In this document: positions 1 to 8,319 of the stretch, in pieces | How positions within the stretch are numbered: position 1 is the first letter of the stretch | Layout: every line of letters starts with the position of its first letter | Assembly: GCF_000485595.1 (NCBI RefSeq) | Contig: NW_014577171.1 | Coordinates: 287,675 to 311,374 of the forward strand | Direction: 5' to 3' | Origin: Priapulus caudatus | Lineage: Eukaryota > Priapulida > Priapulimorpha > Priapulimorphida > Priapulidae | DNA length: 23,700 nt | Notes under the pieces: model-generated | What the model was told of the DNA's origin: nothing | Database searches by the model: none | Seen by the model: the letters and a program-made list of their open reading frames with translations, nothing else | Program-made: the position numbers and the translations under genes

Positions 1-655
1 ATATGTAGGATGGAGGAATGCAACGCACGACAGTGCGGTAGAGGGCAGGTAGGATGCACACACGCACAGGCTGAATGTAACACAATCACAATATAATAAT
101 TAAATAATATTATTTACATTCAGGGAAGAGAGGGCATGCACGCACGCACAGAAGGAGGCATTGTGGAGACAAGGCAGTTCTCCGCCCACCGCAAGGTCTT
201 CCCTCCTTGGAGGTGGTCGGCTGGAAGTGGATGCACGCATCGACCCAGGGGATTGGATGCGCCGATGCCACGCATCCCTCCCCCTCCCCCAATCCCGCCC
301 GCCTCACGCAAGGGTTATGGAGGGCAGGAGGCATGCCACACACGCACATGTGCGAAATGACAGGTGATGTAGGTCGGGTAACGCCACTGACCATCAGCTG
401 GGAGGACCGCGAGGAAGGCATGCCACGCACGCAACAGGTTGGAGGAGCGGAGGAGGGTATGCACGCACGCACAGGGGGATGTCCTTCCTTCCTATTTCCG
501 CTATTTCTTATTCTATCTGATTTGCCGCTTCTTCACCAGGCGTGGTTTATCTAGCGGGCAGTGGTAGAACGCATCTGCCACAGGGCGGAGGACTGGAGCT
601 AGGGGCAACGCACGCACATGTGGGAGCAGGCGAGTAGGGGCAACGCACGCACGTC
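1..655. repeat. Degenerate GGAGG/GCACGCAC minisatellite, copy A of the exon 14 downstream intron
   Basis: Imperfect units of about 35 bp alternate a G-rich block (ggaggaggga) with an acgcacgcac block, and contain many single-base gains and losses. The same unit is clean at 5876-6048 and hugely expanded at 10330-14095. In all three places it lies directly downstream (minus strand) of the exon 14 donor site. About 190-430 and 480-600 are less repetitive. Reading frames through it are by-products of base composition, so I do not call a gene here. Confidence 0.7.
71..123. repeat. Short AT-rich inverted-repeat element inside the minisatellite
   Basis: A 53-bp AT-rich block has perfect 10-bp inverted ends, ctgaatgtaa and ttacattcag. 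It interrupts a GC-rich minisatellite that continues on both sides. The tetranucleotide cagg occurs on both sides, which could be a target duplication, although it overlaps the right arm. It could be a tiny MITE-like insertion or a hairpin. No coding capacity. Confidence 0.35.
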
Positions 656-658
656 ACT

Positions 659-779
659 CTCCTTGAACAGAGTCGTTCGAGCTTCTTTGATGACGATGAT
701 CAGTGGCCATCCACCTGTCCTGCATGTGTACGCCACACACTGATGCCAGGCTGTAAAGCCATGAACTTGCTGCATCTGC
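659..779 (-). pseudogene. mtor: mTOR exon 14, degraded copy A
   Basis: This aligns over its whole length with the clean exon 14 at 6049-6159 but is broken by many small insertions and deletions, so no frame stays open. The landmarks still recognisable are the plus-strand stretch gatgacgatgatcagtg, the ctgcatgtgtacgccacaca region matching clean ctgcaggtacggcacaca, and the acceptor-like ctgcaatacgaacgcaaaca. Flanking intron matches 6160-6640 as well. The damage is indels spread evenly over exon and intron, which looks like an uncorrected long read rather than an ageing pseudogene. Edges are approximate. Confidence 0.75.
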
Positions 780-1212
780 CTGCAATACGAACGCAAACAT
801 CTCAATGACAAGCAGGACGACAACGTGTGTTAACATTACCCAGCGCAGGAACGAATCCCGTGATGCTGTATTGTGTAATAAATGGCAAAGCAGCCGCACA
901 AACCTTCGCTAGCCGATTTACATACAATAAATGCAGAGAGCGACGATCCAAAGCTTATACTATGTAATAATCGCAGTGAGGCGGATATCTAGATTGAAAT
1001 TAGAAATGCGCTATCAACGAGCCAGCACTATCTATATAAATTTACAGCGTAAAATTTAAAATGACTTTGTGTTAATAACAGGTCAATAGGTTCACTATGT
1101 AAGCAGTCAGTTGCAGGTAACGCACAGCTGCGACATAAAGCCCACCGTTTTAACGTAACGATAGGTAAAGGACAGTGCGGTTAACGACAGCCGTTAACGA
1201 CGACGAGCTGCC
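780..1212. other. Intron 13-14, noisy copy A
   Basis: This matches the clean intron at 6160-6641 with scattered indels: the tacattacccagcgcaaga block, the taataaatggcaaag block and the cgacataaagc / aacgtaacgataggta block are all shared. It holds one copy of a roughly 62-bp unit that is present twice in the clean version. Nothing coding is visible. Confidence 0.7.
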
Positions 1213-1380
1213 CTACCACATGTGACGACCATTGTTTGCTGCTGCTCTCCGAGCAGCGATCGTGTCTGCGATAATCTCATCAGCGCTCGCATATTGGCGA
1301 CGGCCGCGCTGAAGTAGCTTCCTCCATGCCGCTCTGCGTCGCACGACATGCTTCACAGCCATTCTCACTCGTCGTCGAAT
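1213..1380 (-). pseudogene. mtor: mTOR exon 13, degraded copy A
   Basis: This is the counterpart of the clean exon 13 at 6642-6781. The upstream end is well preserved (plus-strand ctcactcgtcgtcgaatctg, giving the acceptor cag and the start of the DSTTSE segment). The interior carries many indels, for example gataatctcatcagcg for clean gatgatcttcatcagcg, and the exon is about 28 nt too long. No single frame gives the protein. Same interpretation as the degraded exon 14 at 659: a read-level image of the locus, not an independent gene. Confidence 0.75.
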
Positions 1381-2044
1381 CTGCCAAACGACTGCGCCGC
1401 CGATGGCGTATGAAACACACGTACGCACGGCTAGTTGCATGCCACAGGCCTTTTTACAATCCACACACACACACACACACTACACAACACATACAGCGCA
1501 CACGCACGCACACAGCATACACACACACACACACACAGCCGTGCCACACGCACGCCTCCACGGTCCACGCACGCCACGTACGATCGCGCATGCAATCACA
1601 CGCACGCTACTATGCACCACGCTCACACTGTCGTCGCACGCACCACTCATCGCTACGACCACGCATCGCACGCAGCCGCACCGCCACGCACGCACGCACG
1701 CTTCACGTGCCACAGCACGCACCCACGCACACATCTGCCTCAGACAAGTGCCTCTTGTTACTCATCTCGACATAAACCGACGGCCTCAAGCCGGCATAGG
1801 ATCACGTGAGTCTGGATGTACGACCTCAAAGCGCAGTCCACTGGCCCGACGTGTCCGAGATAGTCCTGACATTCATGTCTTACATAAACTTTTTACTCAT
1901 AATCATGCTCAGAAACAAAATTTAGCTGCTGACATAGTCTTAGCCATAGTCCTAACACAAACATTTCTGGTTAGACTGTCGTCAGAAAAAAGCGACGTGC
2001 CGTTCTGCTTATTTGCCGGCTCGGCCGTTAACTCGCGCTGGCCG
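1381..2044. repeat. Intron 12-13, noisy copy A, with (CA)n / CACGCA microsatellite
   Basis: At 1455-1745 there are runs of cacacaca and cacgcacg, matching 6805-7065 of the clean copy. The part at 1745-2040 is unique intron sequence shared with 7075-7350, including the gcgcagtccactggcccgacg block. Copy A again differs by scattered indels. No gene. Confidence 0.75.
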
Positions 2045-2050
2045 ACGTAC

Positions 2051-2188
2051 CGCCGTGTCTGAGTTGCGGCTCTCGCCCGACTCGGACATGCTCAGCACGG
2101 CCTTGGACTCGGACTTCTCGATGAGACCCAGGTTGAGCTTGTGTTTGTACGGATCCAGCGCTCCCATCAGCCCCAGCACCCGAATCAC
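2051..2188 (-). CDS. mtor: mTOR exon 12 (HEAT-repeat region), full 5' part
   Basis: This exon encodes part of the N-terminal HEAT solenoid of mTOR, the scaffold that binds Raptor or Rictor partners. The acceptor gttgcag ends at 2189. The peptide begins VIRVLGLMGALDPYKHKLNL and continues GLIEKSESKAVLSMSES, very close to the human segment I recall around IRVLGLLGALDPYKHKVNIG. Phase 0 from the upstream exon (2863-2997, ending RRE) is consistent. The 3' end, about 2051-2095, is noisy: relative to 7359 it has extra bases after SMSES, breaking the frame before the donor gtacgt. The sequence therefore seems to switch from clean contig to noisy read at about 2090. Confidence 0.88.
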
Positions 2189-2660
2189 CTGCAACGACAG
2201 GCCCACGACGACAACATCAGCAACAGCAACAACAGCCACACGACGGCAACATCAGCAACAGCAACAACAGCCGCACGACGGCAGCACCAGCAACAGCAAC
2301 AACACCCCGATGAGGGTGGCAACATCAGCAACGGCAACAACAGCCGCCGCCGACGACAACAACAGCCACACGACAACAACATCAGCAACGGCAACAACAC
2401 CCCGATGATGGTGGCAACATCAGCAACGGCAACAACAGCCGCACAACGGCAACATCAGAAACAGCAACAACAGCCACACGACGGCAACATCAGCAACGGC
2501 AACAACAGCCGCCGCCGACGACAACAACATCAGCAACGGCAACAACACCCCAATGATGGCAACATCAGTATCGGCAGCAACACCCCGACAATGGCGGCAG
2601 CACCAGCAACAAAAACAAAACTCAAACGACGGCAACACCGGCAGCGACACCGTGATTATT
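2189..2660. repeat. CAACAG/CAGCAACGGCAACAAC trinucleotide-based minisatellite in intron 11-12
   Basis: A dense CAN-rich array, with units such as caacatcagcaacggcaac of about 27-60 bp combined in mixed order with cacacgacgg and ccccgatgatgg inserts. On the plus strand it reads as Q/T/N/S-rich protein and on the minus strand as Leu/Cys-rich protein. Because it lies wholly between two phased mTOR exons, I treat it as intronic. Confidence 0.85.
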
Positions 2661-2679
2661 TATTATTATTATTTATTTA

Positions 2680-2687
2680 CACACGTA

Positions 2688-2735
<48 letters not shown>

Positions 2736-2740
2736 CACGC
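2680..2740. repeat. (ACGC)n microsatellite
   Basis: Roughly fourteen uninterrupted tetranucleotide acgc units, followed by acacgcacagacacacac. Intronic. Confidence 0.9.
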
Positions 2741-2862
2741 ACAGACACACACTTCATAATTCTTCCTGTTACAATCAGTAGTTACAAGAGGAAGCTGCAT
2801 ACAGACACGAAATTCTCCTTTGCGGTCACCAAACGAGAAATGAGAAACGAGGATGAACGCAC

Positions 2863-2997
2863 CTCTCTGCGGATGCTGATCGATTGCTCGGTCTTCAGGA
2901 AGCTGAGAAGCACCTCCAGCAGCGTCGGATACTTCTTATAAGGCTCGACGACGTAGCCCGTGCTCTCCACCAGCTGACCGAGCGTCCACAGCGCCAC
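2863..2997 (-). CDS. mtor: mTOR exon 11 (HEAT-repeat region)
   Basis: This is exactly 135 nt, or 45 codons, phase 0 at both ends. The acceptor is ctacag (3003-2998) and the donor gtgcgt (2862-2857). The peptide starts [20 protein letters not shown] and ends [16 protein letters not shown], nearly identical to the human HEAT segment [10 protein letters not shown]...[21 protein letters not shown] as I remember it. It sits between exon 10 (3418-3510) and exon 12 (2051-2188) in the right order and phase. The role is structural: alpha-helical pairs of the mTORC1/mTORC2 scaffold. No frame disruption. Confidence 0.95.
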
Positions 2998-3417
2998 CTG
3001 TAGGGAGTCACCGGAAATATCACTTAACTTTTACTTAATTTTTTTACTTGATATTGATAGAAATTTGTTTAAAAAAAGAACATTAATTTGTTTCATTTAT
3101 ACATCGAACTCTTCCAATACCGACCAGCTTCCGGACTGTCCATTTAGTTTGGTTTTCTGTAAAGTTCTGTTCAAAGGGAGGGTATCTTGTACGTCTCAGA
3201 TCATTAAGACTTAAAAAATCGTCGTAACGTAAGAATCGGTTTTGAGAGCGTTGGGAATTTGAAGATTAGAATAAGAACTAATTACACAAAATCGTCAAAA
3301 ACAAATTTTCAGCATCATTTAGCTAGCATTTGGAACATCATTGCCGTGATACCAGCACTCTAGCGTACGGACGAGCGTTTGTCGGCACGCCACGCGCCGC
3401 AGCCAGGGGGCGCTCAC
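2998..3417. other. Intron 10-11
   Basis: About 420 bp, AT rich, with no repeats or coding signal that I can see beyond the splice sites at its ends. Short ORFs here show no recognisable protein. Confidence 0.75.
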
Positions 3418-3510
3418 CTCGCGACGCTGACTCGACGACGAGTCCTGCAGCATCTCTATGATGATGGGCAGCAGCTCATCCATCCACTTCCTCATCTCGA
3501 TGCCGCTCAC
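3418..3510 (-). CDS. mtor: mTOR exon 10 (HEAT-repeat region)
   Basis: This is 93 nt, or 31 codons, phase 0-0, with acceptor gcgcag (3516-3511) and donor gtgagc (3417-3412). The peptide is VSGIEMRKWMDELLPIII followed by EMLQDSSSSQRRE. It matches the human segment VSGLEMRKWVDELFIIIMDML with the following QDSS as I recall it. It joins exon 9 (ending GELAQ) upstream and exon 11 (starting VALWTL) downstream in perfect phase. This run of exons 9-12 is internally ordered and clean. Confidence 0.95.
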
Positions 3511-3527
3511 CTGCGCGAAGCCAACAC

Positions 3528-3585
3528 GACGACGTCAGGGTCACGCGGCAACCACGACGACGTCAGGGTCGCGCGGCAACCACGG
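3528..3585. repeat. 28-bp tandem duplication in intron 9-10
   Basis: Two near-identical copies of cgacgacgtcagggtcncgc plus ggcaaccac sit about 20 bp upstream (minus strand) of the exon 10 acceptor. One base differs (cacgcg versus gcgcg context). Short local duplication only. Confidence 0.7.
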
Positions 3586-3997
3586 CGTAACGACAGTTAT
3601 GTGTAACGTTAATTGCAACCAATTATTATATATACTCTGATAAATTATGATTACACCGTAATGAATCCAGTTCAATATTAGCTTCTCAGTCAGGAAATAA
3701 ATGGGAGAAGAATAATCATATATGTATATATAACAAATTATGATTACACACATAATTATTCGAGTTAATTATTAGCCTCTCAATCAGGAAATGGAGTGGG
3801 GCGGGGGAACATGACCAAAGTGAGGCCAGGATTCATGTTGTCATTAGTGGCATGAGTAGCTACTACTATCATAAGTATAGAATGTTGACTTTTTTAAACA
3901 AAGTGTCGTGCATAAGTTATGCTTGTAAAACGTGACGCTTGTGGCTAGTTAAGGCCGTGACATCCCTCCCCCTCACCTATGCTAGGTGTGTACATAC
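3586..3997. other. Rest of intron 9-10
   Basis: AT-rich sequence. A diverged repeat of a segment like aaattatgattacaccgtaatgaat / caaattatgattacacacataattat occurs about 100 bp apart (3644 and 3732), each followed by a tagcttctcagtcaggaaat-like stretch. No gene seen. Confidence 0.6.
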
Positions 3998-4081
3998 CTG
4001 AGCTAGCTCTCCCACAGCCGCCAGCACACTGATGACAACGGCCGTGTTCGGATCTGGATCTTTCAGCTTCGGAATCAGCGC
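3998..4081 (-). CDS. mtor: mTOR exon 9 (HEAT-repeat region)
   Basis: This is 84 nt, or 28 codons, phase 0-0. The acceptor is aacag (4086-4082) and the donor gtatgt (3997-3992). The peptide ALIPKLKDPDPNTAVVISVL then AAVGELAQ corresponds to the human KALILKLKDPDP...VIxxVLATIGELAQ helix pair as I remember it. The upstream protein neighbour should be the ISGHAHVV...EPILK segment of mTOR, which is absent. Instead the next coding sequence upstream on this strand is FAT exon 20 at 4752-4847, a jump of several hundred residues in the wrong direction. Confidence 0.94.
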
Positions 4082-4515
4082 CTGTTCGATTAAAATCGAA
4101 ATAAATACAATATAATAAGTGACAACGAGCAATGACAGCAATGGGATCCAACAAGAGGTTGATACGCAGAACACAGTATCAACGAGATGTATATTCGCGA
4201 TTCTTTGAAACCAATCTTGTTTCGTGAAACCAATACTGCAGACAGTAACACTAGTAGCTGCACGGTAGCACGACACAGAGCACATGTGCGTGCCCATTTC
4301 CTGACTTCTGTTTCCTATTTTCAAATGTCAAAATAAACCTGTCAATCTTGAATATCTCGTAGTTATATTAACAAATTATATATATATTATAAACAGCATT
4401 CAAGACAAAGCAGACGACTTGATTCATCGAATACGAGTTCAGTATAGCGCTAGCGACCGTCAGGCGGCGTTCTCGCGTGCATGGGATGCTGAACAAAGGT
4501 AAATGGCCACACGTG
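4082..4515. other. Non-coding spacer between exon 20 and exon 9
   Basis: AT-rich unique sequence with no recognisable gene. Because it joins two parts of mTOR that should not be adjacent, an assembly or rearrangement junction may lie here or in the TG repeat that follows. I cannot place it more precisely. Confidence 0.5.
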
Positions 4516-4581
4516 CGCGCGCGAGTGCCGGGTGTGTGTATGTGTGTGCAGGGAGGTGGGGGTGTGTATGTGTTTGGAGGG

Positions 4582-4625
<44 letters not shown>

Positions 4626-4663
4626 AGGGAGGAGGGAGGGTGTATGTGTGTGGAGGGAGGGGG

Positions 4664-4694
<31 letters not shown>

Positions 4695-4740
4695 TGTGTG
4701 GAGGGAGGAGTGGTGTGTATGTATGTGTGGAGGGAGAAGG
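4516..4740. repeat. (TG)n microsatellite interspersed with GGAGGGAGG
   Basis: Long tgtgtg runs separated by ggagggagg/gtgtatgtg blocks, immediately downstream (minus strand) of the exon 20 donor. Cys/Val or His/Thr reading frames through it are composition artefacts. Confidence 0.9.
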
Positions 4741-4751
4741 GGGTGGCCTAC

Positions 4752-4847
4752 CAGGATTCCTTCACGGTGAGCTCGGCGCGGTGGTTCTTCATCGCGTATT
4801 CCAGCACGCCGGCCGCCGCCTCCGGCAGCTGCAGTTTCTTGTTGATG
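4752..4847 (-). CDS. mtor: mTOR exon 20 (FAT domain)
   Basis: This is 96 nt with acceptor ttgcag (4853-4848) and donor gtaggc (4751-4746). The phase is 2 in and 2 out: AG from exon 19 plus C makes Ser, and the terminal TG expects a G to complete Trp. The peptide is (S)[20 protein letters not shown] then [11 protein letters not shown](W), strikingly close to the human FAT segment around residue 1419, [20 protein letters not shown]. The FAT domain is a TPR-like C-clamp around the kinase. The continuation (YEKLHEWEDA...) is not found downstream; the next exon is N-terminal exon 9. Confidence 0.96.
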
Positions 4848-5351
4848 CTGCAACAGACAGCAGACGTTAACAAAGACAACAACAGAGGCATCACCTCACG
4901 ATCACCTGTCTCCCCTACGCTCCCCGCACGCGCCCACGGGTGACCTGCCATCGTCAGACACGAATTTCCGATTTGTTACAATTTTTAGAACACGCCAGTC
5001 CTAATCTTAATGTTAACTTTTTCTCGTAGACCCGACCTTTACATTTGCTGCCTGCGAGAAACTCTACCCTGTTTCTGTCAATTCCCCCTCCCGTTGTTGG
5101 AAAGATACCAAGTAGTTGTGAGATTGTAAGTTTAAAAATCTCATGACACTTATAGTGAAGCGTCAACGCAACAGTTACGGCATTTTACCCTTACAATAGT
5201 CACACCTATTCACGACGTATCTGAAAACAGGGCCCCCAAATATAGCATTTCTGTTCCTCGTTACTAACAAAAGGCAGGATTATGGATGCAGTGACGTAAT
5301 GCACAGTAAGCACGATGACAGACAGACGTTAGGTGACGTTAGGCTTAGTAC
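4848..5351. other. Intron 19-20
   Basis: About 500 bp of unique sequence without obvious repeats or further exons. The flanking splice sites and phases (exon 19 ends AG, exon 20 starts C) join correctly, so this intron looks authentic. Confidence 0.75.
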
Positions 5352-5485
5352 CTTATCAGTGATTCGAGGATCTGAGTGTTGGGACCGGTGTGGAACTCCT
5401 CCTCCTTGTAATGCAGTGCCTTGGCGTACGCGCGGCAATGCATGGCTCTCTCGCCGAGCAGGGAGGTACCGAGTGGAAGGGGGCC
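5352..5485 (-). CDS. mtor: mTOR exon 19 (start of FAT domain)
   Basis: This is 134 nt, or 44 codons plus AG. The acceptor is tttcag (5491-5486) and the donor gtacta (5351-5346). The peptide begins GPLPLGTSLLGERAMHCRAY, then AKALHYKEEEFHTGPNTQ and ILESLI. It aligns with human GPLPL...LLGERAAKCRAYAKALHYKE...ILESLIS at about residues 1370-1418 as I recall. Human has five extra residues (RDDNGIV region) that are shortened here. The preceding mTOR segment, roughly 130 residues after CRIIK of exon 18, is not in the window. Confidence 0.95.
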
Positions 5486-5574
5486 CTGAAACATACGACG
5501 ATTATGTACTTATAACGACATTTGAACACTCTCGGGATTTCTGACCTGATTATATTTAACATCAGGACTCATTC

Positions 5575-5872
5575 ACCTAGTCACCTATCTTGTCACAATG
5601 TTATATAATGTGTTACCTACATTGTCACAGTGCTACATTCATGTTGTCACCTACCTTGTCACATTGATTCAACTTGTCACCTACCTTGTCACATTGATTC
5701 AACTTGTCACCTATCTTGCCACATTGCATCACACCTTGTCACCTATCTTGCCACATTTATTCACCTTGTCACTTATCTTGTCACATTGATTCACCTTGTC
5801 ACTTATCTTGCCAAGATTGCATCACACCTTGTCACTTATCTTGTCACCTATCTTGCCACATTGATTCATCAC
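5575..5872. repeat. About 30-bp tandem repeat (TTGTCACCTACCTTGTCACA family)
   Basis: Roughly nine imperfect units of ttgtcacctaccttgtcaca followed by ttgattcaac or ttgcatcaca. Units are contiguous and not separated by unique spacers, so this is a minisatellite and not a CRISPR. It fills the gap between exon 19 and the clean copy B of the exon 14 array. Confidence 0.85.
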
Positions 5873-5875
5873 GCA

Positions 5876-6048
5876 CAGGAGGAGGAGGGAGTAGGGGGAA
5901 CGCACGCACAGGGGGAGTAGGGAGGAGGGATGCACGCACGCACAGAGGGAGGAGGGAGTAGGGGGAACGCACGCACAGGGGGAGCAGAGGAGGAGGGATG
6001 CACACACGCACAGAGGGAGGAGGGAGTAGGGGGAACGCATGCACGCAC
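5876..6048. repeat. Clean copy of the GGAGG/GCACGCAC minisatellite abutting the exon 14 donor
   Basis: About five units alternate ggagggagtagggggaacgc and ggaggagggatgcacgcacg with cacaggggga. The array runs right up to the exon 14 donor gtgcgt at 6043-6048, whose gtgcgtgc sequence resembles the array unit read on the minus strand. This suggests the array was seeded by the splice donor region. Expanded relatives are at 1-655 and 10330-14095. Confidence 0.85.
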
Positions 6049-6159
6049 CTCCTTGAATGAGGCGTCGGAGCTTCGGATGACGATGATCAGTGACGGCATC
6101 ACCTGCTGCAGGTACGGCACACACTTGATGCCCAGGCTCTTGAAGATGAACGTGATCGC
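6049..6159 (-). CDS. mtor: mTOR exon 14 (HEAT-repeat region), clean copy B
   Basis: Exactly 111 nt, or 37 codons, phase 0-0. The acceptor is ttgcag (6165-6160) and the donor gtgcgt (6048-6043). The peptide is AITFIFKSLGIKCVPYLQQV then MPSLIIVIRSSDASFKE, matching human AITFIFKSLGLKCVQFLPQVMP...VIR as I recall it. It follows exon 13 (6642-6781, ending NMVVQ) with perfect phase. Two degraded versions exist at 659-779 and 14109-14226. In the protein the next exon is 15 (9992-10076), but the next exon downstream here is FAT exon 19. Confidence 0.96.
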
Positions 6160-6641
6160 CTGCAAAACGAACGCAAACACTCAATGACAAGCAGACGATA
6201 ATACATTACCCAGCGCAAGAACGATCCCGTGAGTGTATTATGTAATAAATGACATGAATGGCATACAAACCTGTAGATTTACATATAATAAATGGCAGAG
6301 AGGACGAATCCCTAAGTTTACATGTAATAAATCGCAGGAAGGGGATATCAAGATGAAATTAGAATTGGTATCAACGAGCAGCACTATTATATAATTACAG
6401 GTACAATTAAAAGTGACTATTGTGTAATAACAGGTACAATAGTGCCACTATGTAAGAACAGGTATGGTAATGACAGGTGAGGTAACGACAGGTGCGACAT
6501 AAAGCACCACCGTGTAACGTAACGATAGGTAAGGACAGGTGAGGTAACGACAGGTGCGACATAAAGCACACCACCGTGTAACGTAACGATAGGTAATGAC
6601 AGGTGCGGTAACGACAGGTTAACGATGACGAGTGCACGCAC
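6160..6641. other. Intron 13-14, clean copy, with a 62-bp tandem duplication
   Basis: A unit starting ggtaacgacaggtgcgac occurs at 6481 and again at 6543 (period 62), with a partial third copy from about 6605. The two noisy versions of this intron (about 1110-1200 and 14500-14590) appear to have only one unit. No gene. Confidence 0.75.
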
Positions 6642-6781
6642 CTGTACGACCATGTTGTGATGCTGCGAGAGCGTCGTGTCGCGGATGATCTTCATCAGCG
6701 TCGATATGGCGACGGCCGGGAAGTAGTCCTCTAGCGTTGCCGTCGACGACATGTTCACCAGCATCTCACTCGTCGTCGAAT
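6642..6781 (-). CDS. mtor: mTOR exon 13 (HEAT-repeat region), clean copy B
   Basis: This is 140 nt with acceptor ttgcag (6787-6782) and donor gtgcgt (6641-6636). The first two bases (AT) complete an Asp codon with the G that ends exon 12, giving (D)[20 protein letters not shown], then [20 protein letters not shown] and HNMVVQ. This matches human STSEMLVNM...EFYPAVSMVALMRIFRDQSLSHHHTMVVQ as remembered. Frame and phase are intact. Degraded versions are at 1213-1380 and 14608-14746. Confidence 0.96.
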
Positions 6782-6825
6782 CTGCAACGTGCAGGCCGAG
6801 GCGATGAACACACGCACGCACGCAT

Positions 6826-6856
<31 letters not shown>

Positions 6857-7358
6857 CACACACACAGGCGCACACGCACGCACGCACGCACACACACACA
6901 CACACACACGCACGCACGCACGCACGCACGCACGTACGATCGCATGCACACACGCACGCACATGCACACGCACACTCACACGCGCACGCACATGCACACG
7001 CACACTCACACGCGCACGCACGCACACGCACGCACGCACGTGCACATGCACGCACCCACGCACACATCTCCCAGCAAGTGCCTTTGTTACATCGCTAAAC
7101 CGACGGCTCAAAGGCATGGATCAGTGAGTCGGATGTACGACACTCAAAGCGCAGTCCACTGGCCCGACGTCCGAGACGGAATTAGTCCTGACATTAGTCT
7201 TAACATTAAATTTTTTCTCATAAATCATTGTCAGAAACAAAATTAGTGCTGACATTAATCTTAGCATTAGTCCTAACAACAACATTTCTCGTAGACCGTC
7301 GTCAGAAAAAGCGACGTGCCGTTCGCTTATTTCGCGGCGGGGAACGGCGGCGACGTAC
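6782..7358. repeat. Intron 12-13, clean copy, with CACGCA/CA microsatellite
   Basis: The segment 6805-7065 is a mixed (CACG)n/(CA)n tract with an internal 40-bp-scale repeat (cacgcacatgcacacgcaca twice near 6953-7010). The part at 7070-7358 is unique; a segment resembling ttagtcctgacattagtctt recurs in weaker form at about 7240-7275. No gene. Confidence 0.8.
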
Positions 7359-7455
7359 CGGTGTCGGAGTTGCGGCTCTCGGACATGCTCAGCACGGCCT
7401 TGGACTCGGACTTCTCGATGAGACCCAGGTTGAGCTTGTGTTTGTACGGATCCAG
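7359..7455 (-). CDS. mtor: mTOR exon 12, clean copy B, 5' truncated
   Basis: This encodes LDPYKHKLNLGLIEKSESKA then VLSMSESRNSDT plus a G, with donor gtacgt at 7358-7353. It supplies the clean 3' end that copy A lacks. At 7455/7456 the match to copy A stops abruptly inside the exon: copy A continues into codons for VIRVLGLMGA, while here the sequence switches to cacgcacgcacgtacccccc. No acceptor is present, so this is a broken exon at an abrupt junction. The phase to exon 13 (G plus AT, Asp) is intact. Confidence 0.93.
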
Positions 7456-7490
7456 TCACGCACGCACGTACCCCCCTCACGCACACGTAC

Positions 7491-7746
7491 CTTGATGATG
7501 CGGCACATGAGCACGTCGTAGCGCGTGTGCTGCACGCGGTGCTTCACCAGCACCTTGTTCACCATCGGTATGAAGATCTCGTACTTCTTGCCCAGCTGCA
7601 GCACGAGCGCGGACAGGGTGTCCATCGCGCTCGCTCGCAGCTCGGGCGTCGTGTCGATCGTGTGCGCGAGCGGGTGCACGATGCACGACGCGTAGTCGCT
7701 GAAGTTGAGCGAGTCCGTCAGCCGGTCGATCGTCTCCAGCGCCGCC
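7491..7746 (-). CDS. mtor: mTOR exon 18 (end of HEAT solenoid)
   Basis: This is 256 nt. The acceptor is accag (7751-7747) and the donor gtacgt (7490-7485). The leading G completes Arg with the AG ending exon 17, then 85 codons: AALETIDRLTDSLNFSDYAS, CIVHPLAHTIDTTPELRASA, MDTLSALVLQLGKKYEIFIP, MVNKVLVKHRVQHTRYDVLM and CRIIK. This is one of the most conserved parts of mTOR (human MDTLSSLVFQLGKKYQIFIPMVNKVLVRHR). The next protein segment (GYTLADEEED... in human) is missing downstream, where a broken exon 12 begins 35 bp later. Confidence 0.97.
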
Positions 7747-7853
7747 CTGGTGGCGGCGACAACGGAAGCTGAGTCGCGCACGCGAGAACGACGAAGGGGG
7801 GGGGATAGCGCAAAGGGAAGAGCACGATGTAAATGGTAACGAGGGAAGCAATG

Positions 7854-7893
<40 letters not shown>

Positions 7894-8106
7894 CCACCTG
7901 ATCTCGATCTAAGATTTCAAGCCTGTCGTCAAAACTTGAAACGACTCCGCCCACTATGCGAAGCGACGAGAAACGTCCAATATGACTTCATGAACGCATG
8001 GCCGCGCGATGAGAACCAAACAGCAGAACATGACGAGATAACTCGTCCCCAGCGAACGTCGTCCGGCAGAGTCGTCCGTTGCCGTGGCAACCCGTGGAAC
8101 ACTCAC
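7747..8106. repeat. Intron 17-18 with (CAA)n
   Basis: A (CAA)n tract of about 13 units lies at 7855-7893. The rest is unique, with no coding signal that I recognise. Splice sites and phases at both ends agree (AG plus G). Confidence 0.85.
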
Positions 8107-8240
8107 CTCCTGACCTTGATCGGGGCGTCTGCCGTGTCGAACAGCTTGACGACGGGAGGCAGCAGGAGGTGCAGCGAGTCGTCGAGGTTGGAGCCGAACA
8201 GCTGCAGCGCTCCCAGCAGACGCTTCGTCACGGCGAGCTC
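8107..8240 (-). CDS. mtor: mTOR exon 17 (HEAT-repeat region)
   Basis: This is 134 nt, or 44 codons plus AG. The acceptor is tcgcag (8246-8241) and the donor gtgagt (8106-8101). The peptide is ELAVTKRLLGALQLFGSNLD, then DSLHLLLPPVVKLFDTADAP and IKVR. Human equivalent as recalled: [38 protein letters not shown]. It is clean and in frame, and correctly placed between exon 16 (ending HDTSA) and exon 18. The acceptor region is duplicated once just upstream, at 8279. Confidence 0.96.
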
Positions 8241-8319
8241 CTGCGAAAACACGAAACAACACGATGCGTCACCGCGCACTCCTGCGAAAACACGAAACAA
8301 CACGACGCGTCACCGCGCG
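8238..8319. repeat. 41-bp tandem duplication including the exon 17 acceptor
   Basis: The plus-strand unit ctcctgcgaaaacacgaaac plus aacacgatgcgtcaccgcgca occurs at 8238 and 8279. Each copy includes the acceptor cag and the first three bases of exon 17, so a second acceptor-like site lies 41 bp upstream on the minus strand. Confidence 0.85.

Noticed and set aside
2141-2941. Q/T/N-rich 266-codon plus-strand frame
   Set aside because: Covers a CAACAG repeat and runs antisense through mTOR exon 11; not supported as a gene.
4516-4740. Telomere- or promoter-like GT-rich element
   Set aside because: It is a TG microsatellite with GGAGG interruptions in an intron; no telomeric hexamer and no transcription start context.
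5575-5872. CRISPR-like short repeats
   Set aside because: Units are contiguous and degenerate, with no unique spacers, and the context is animal intron.
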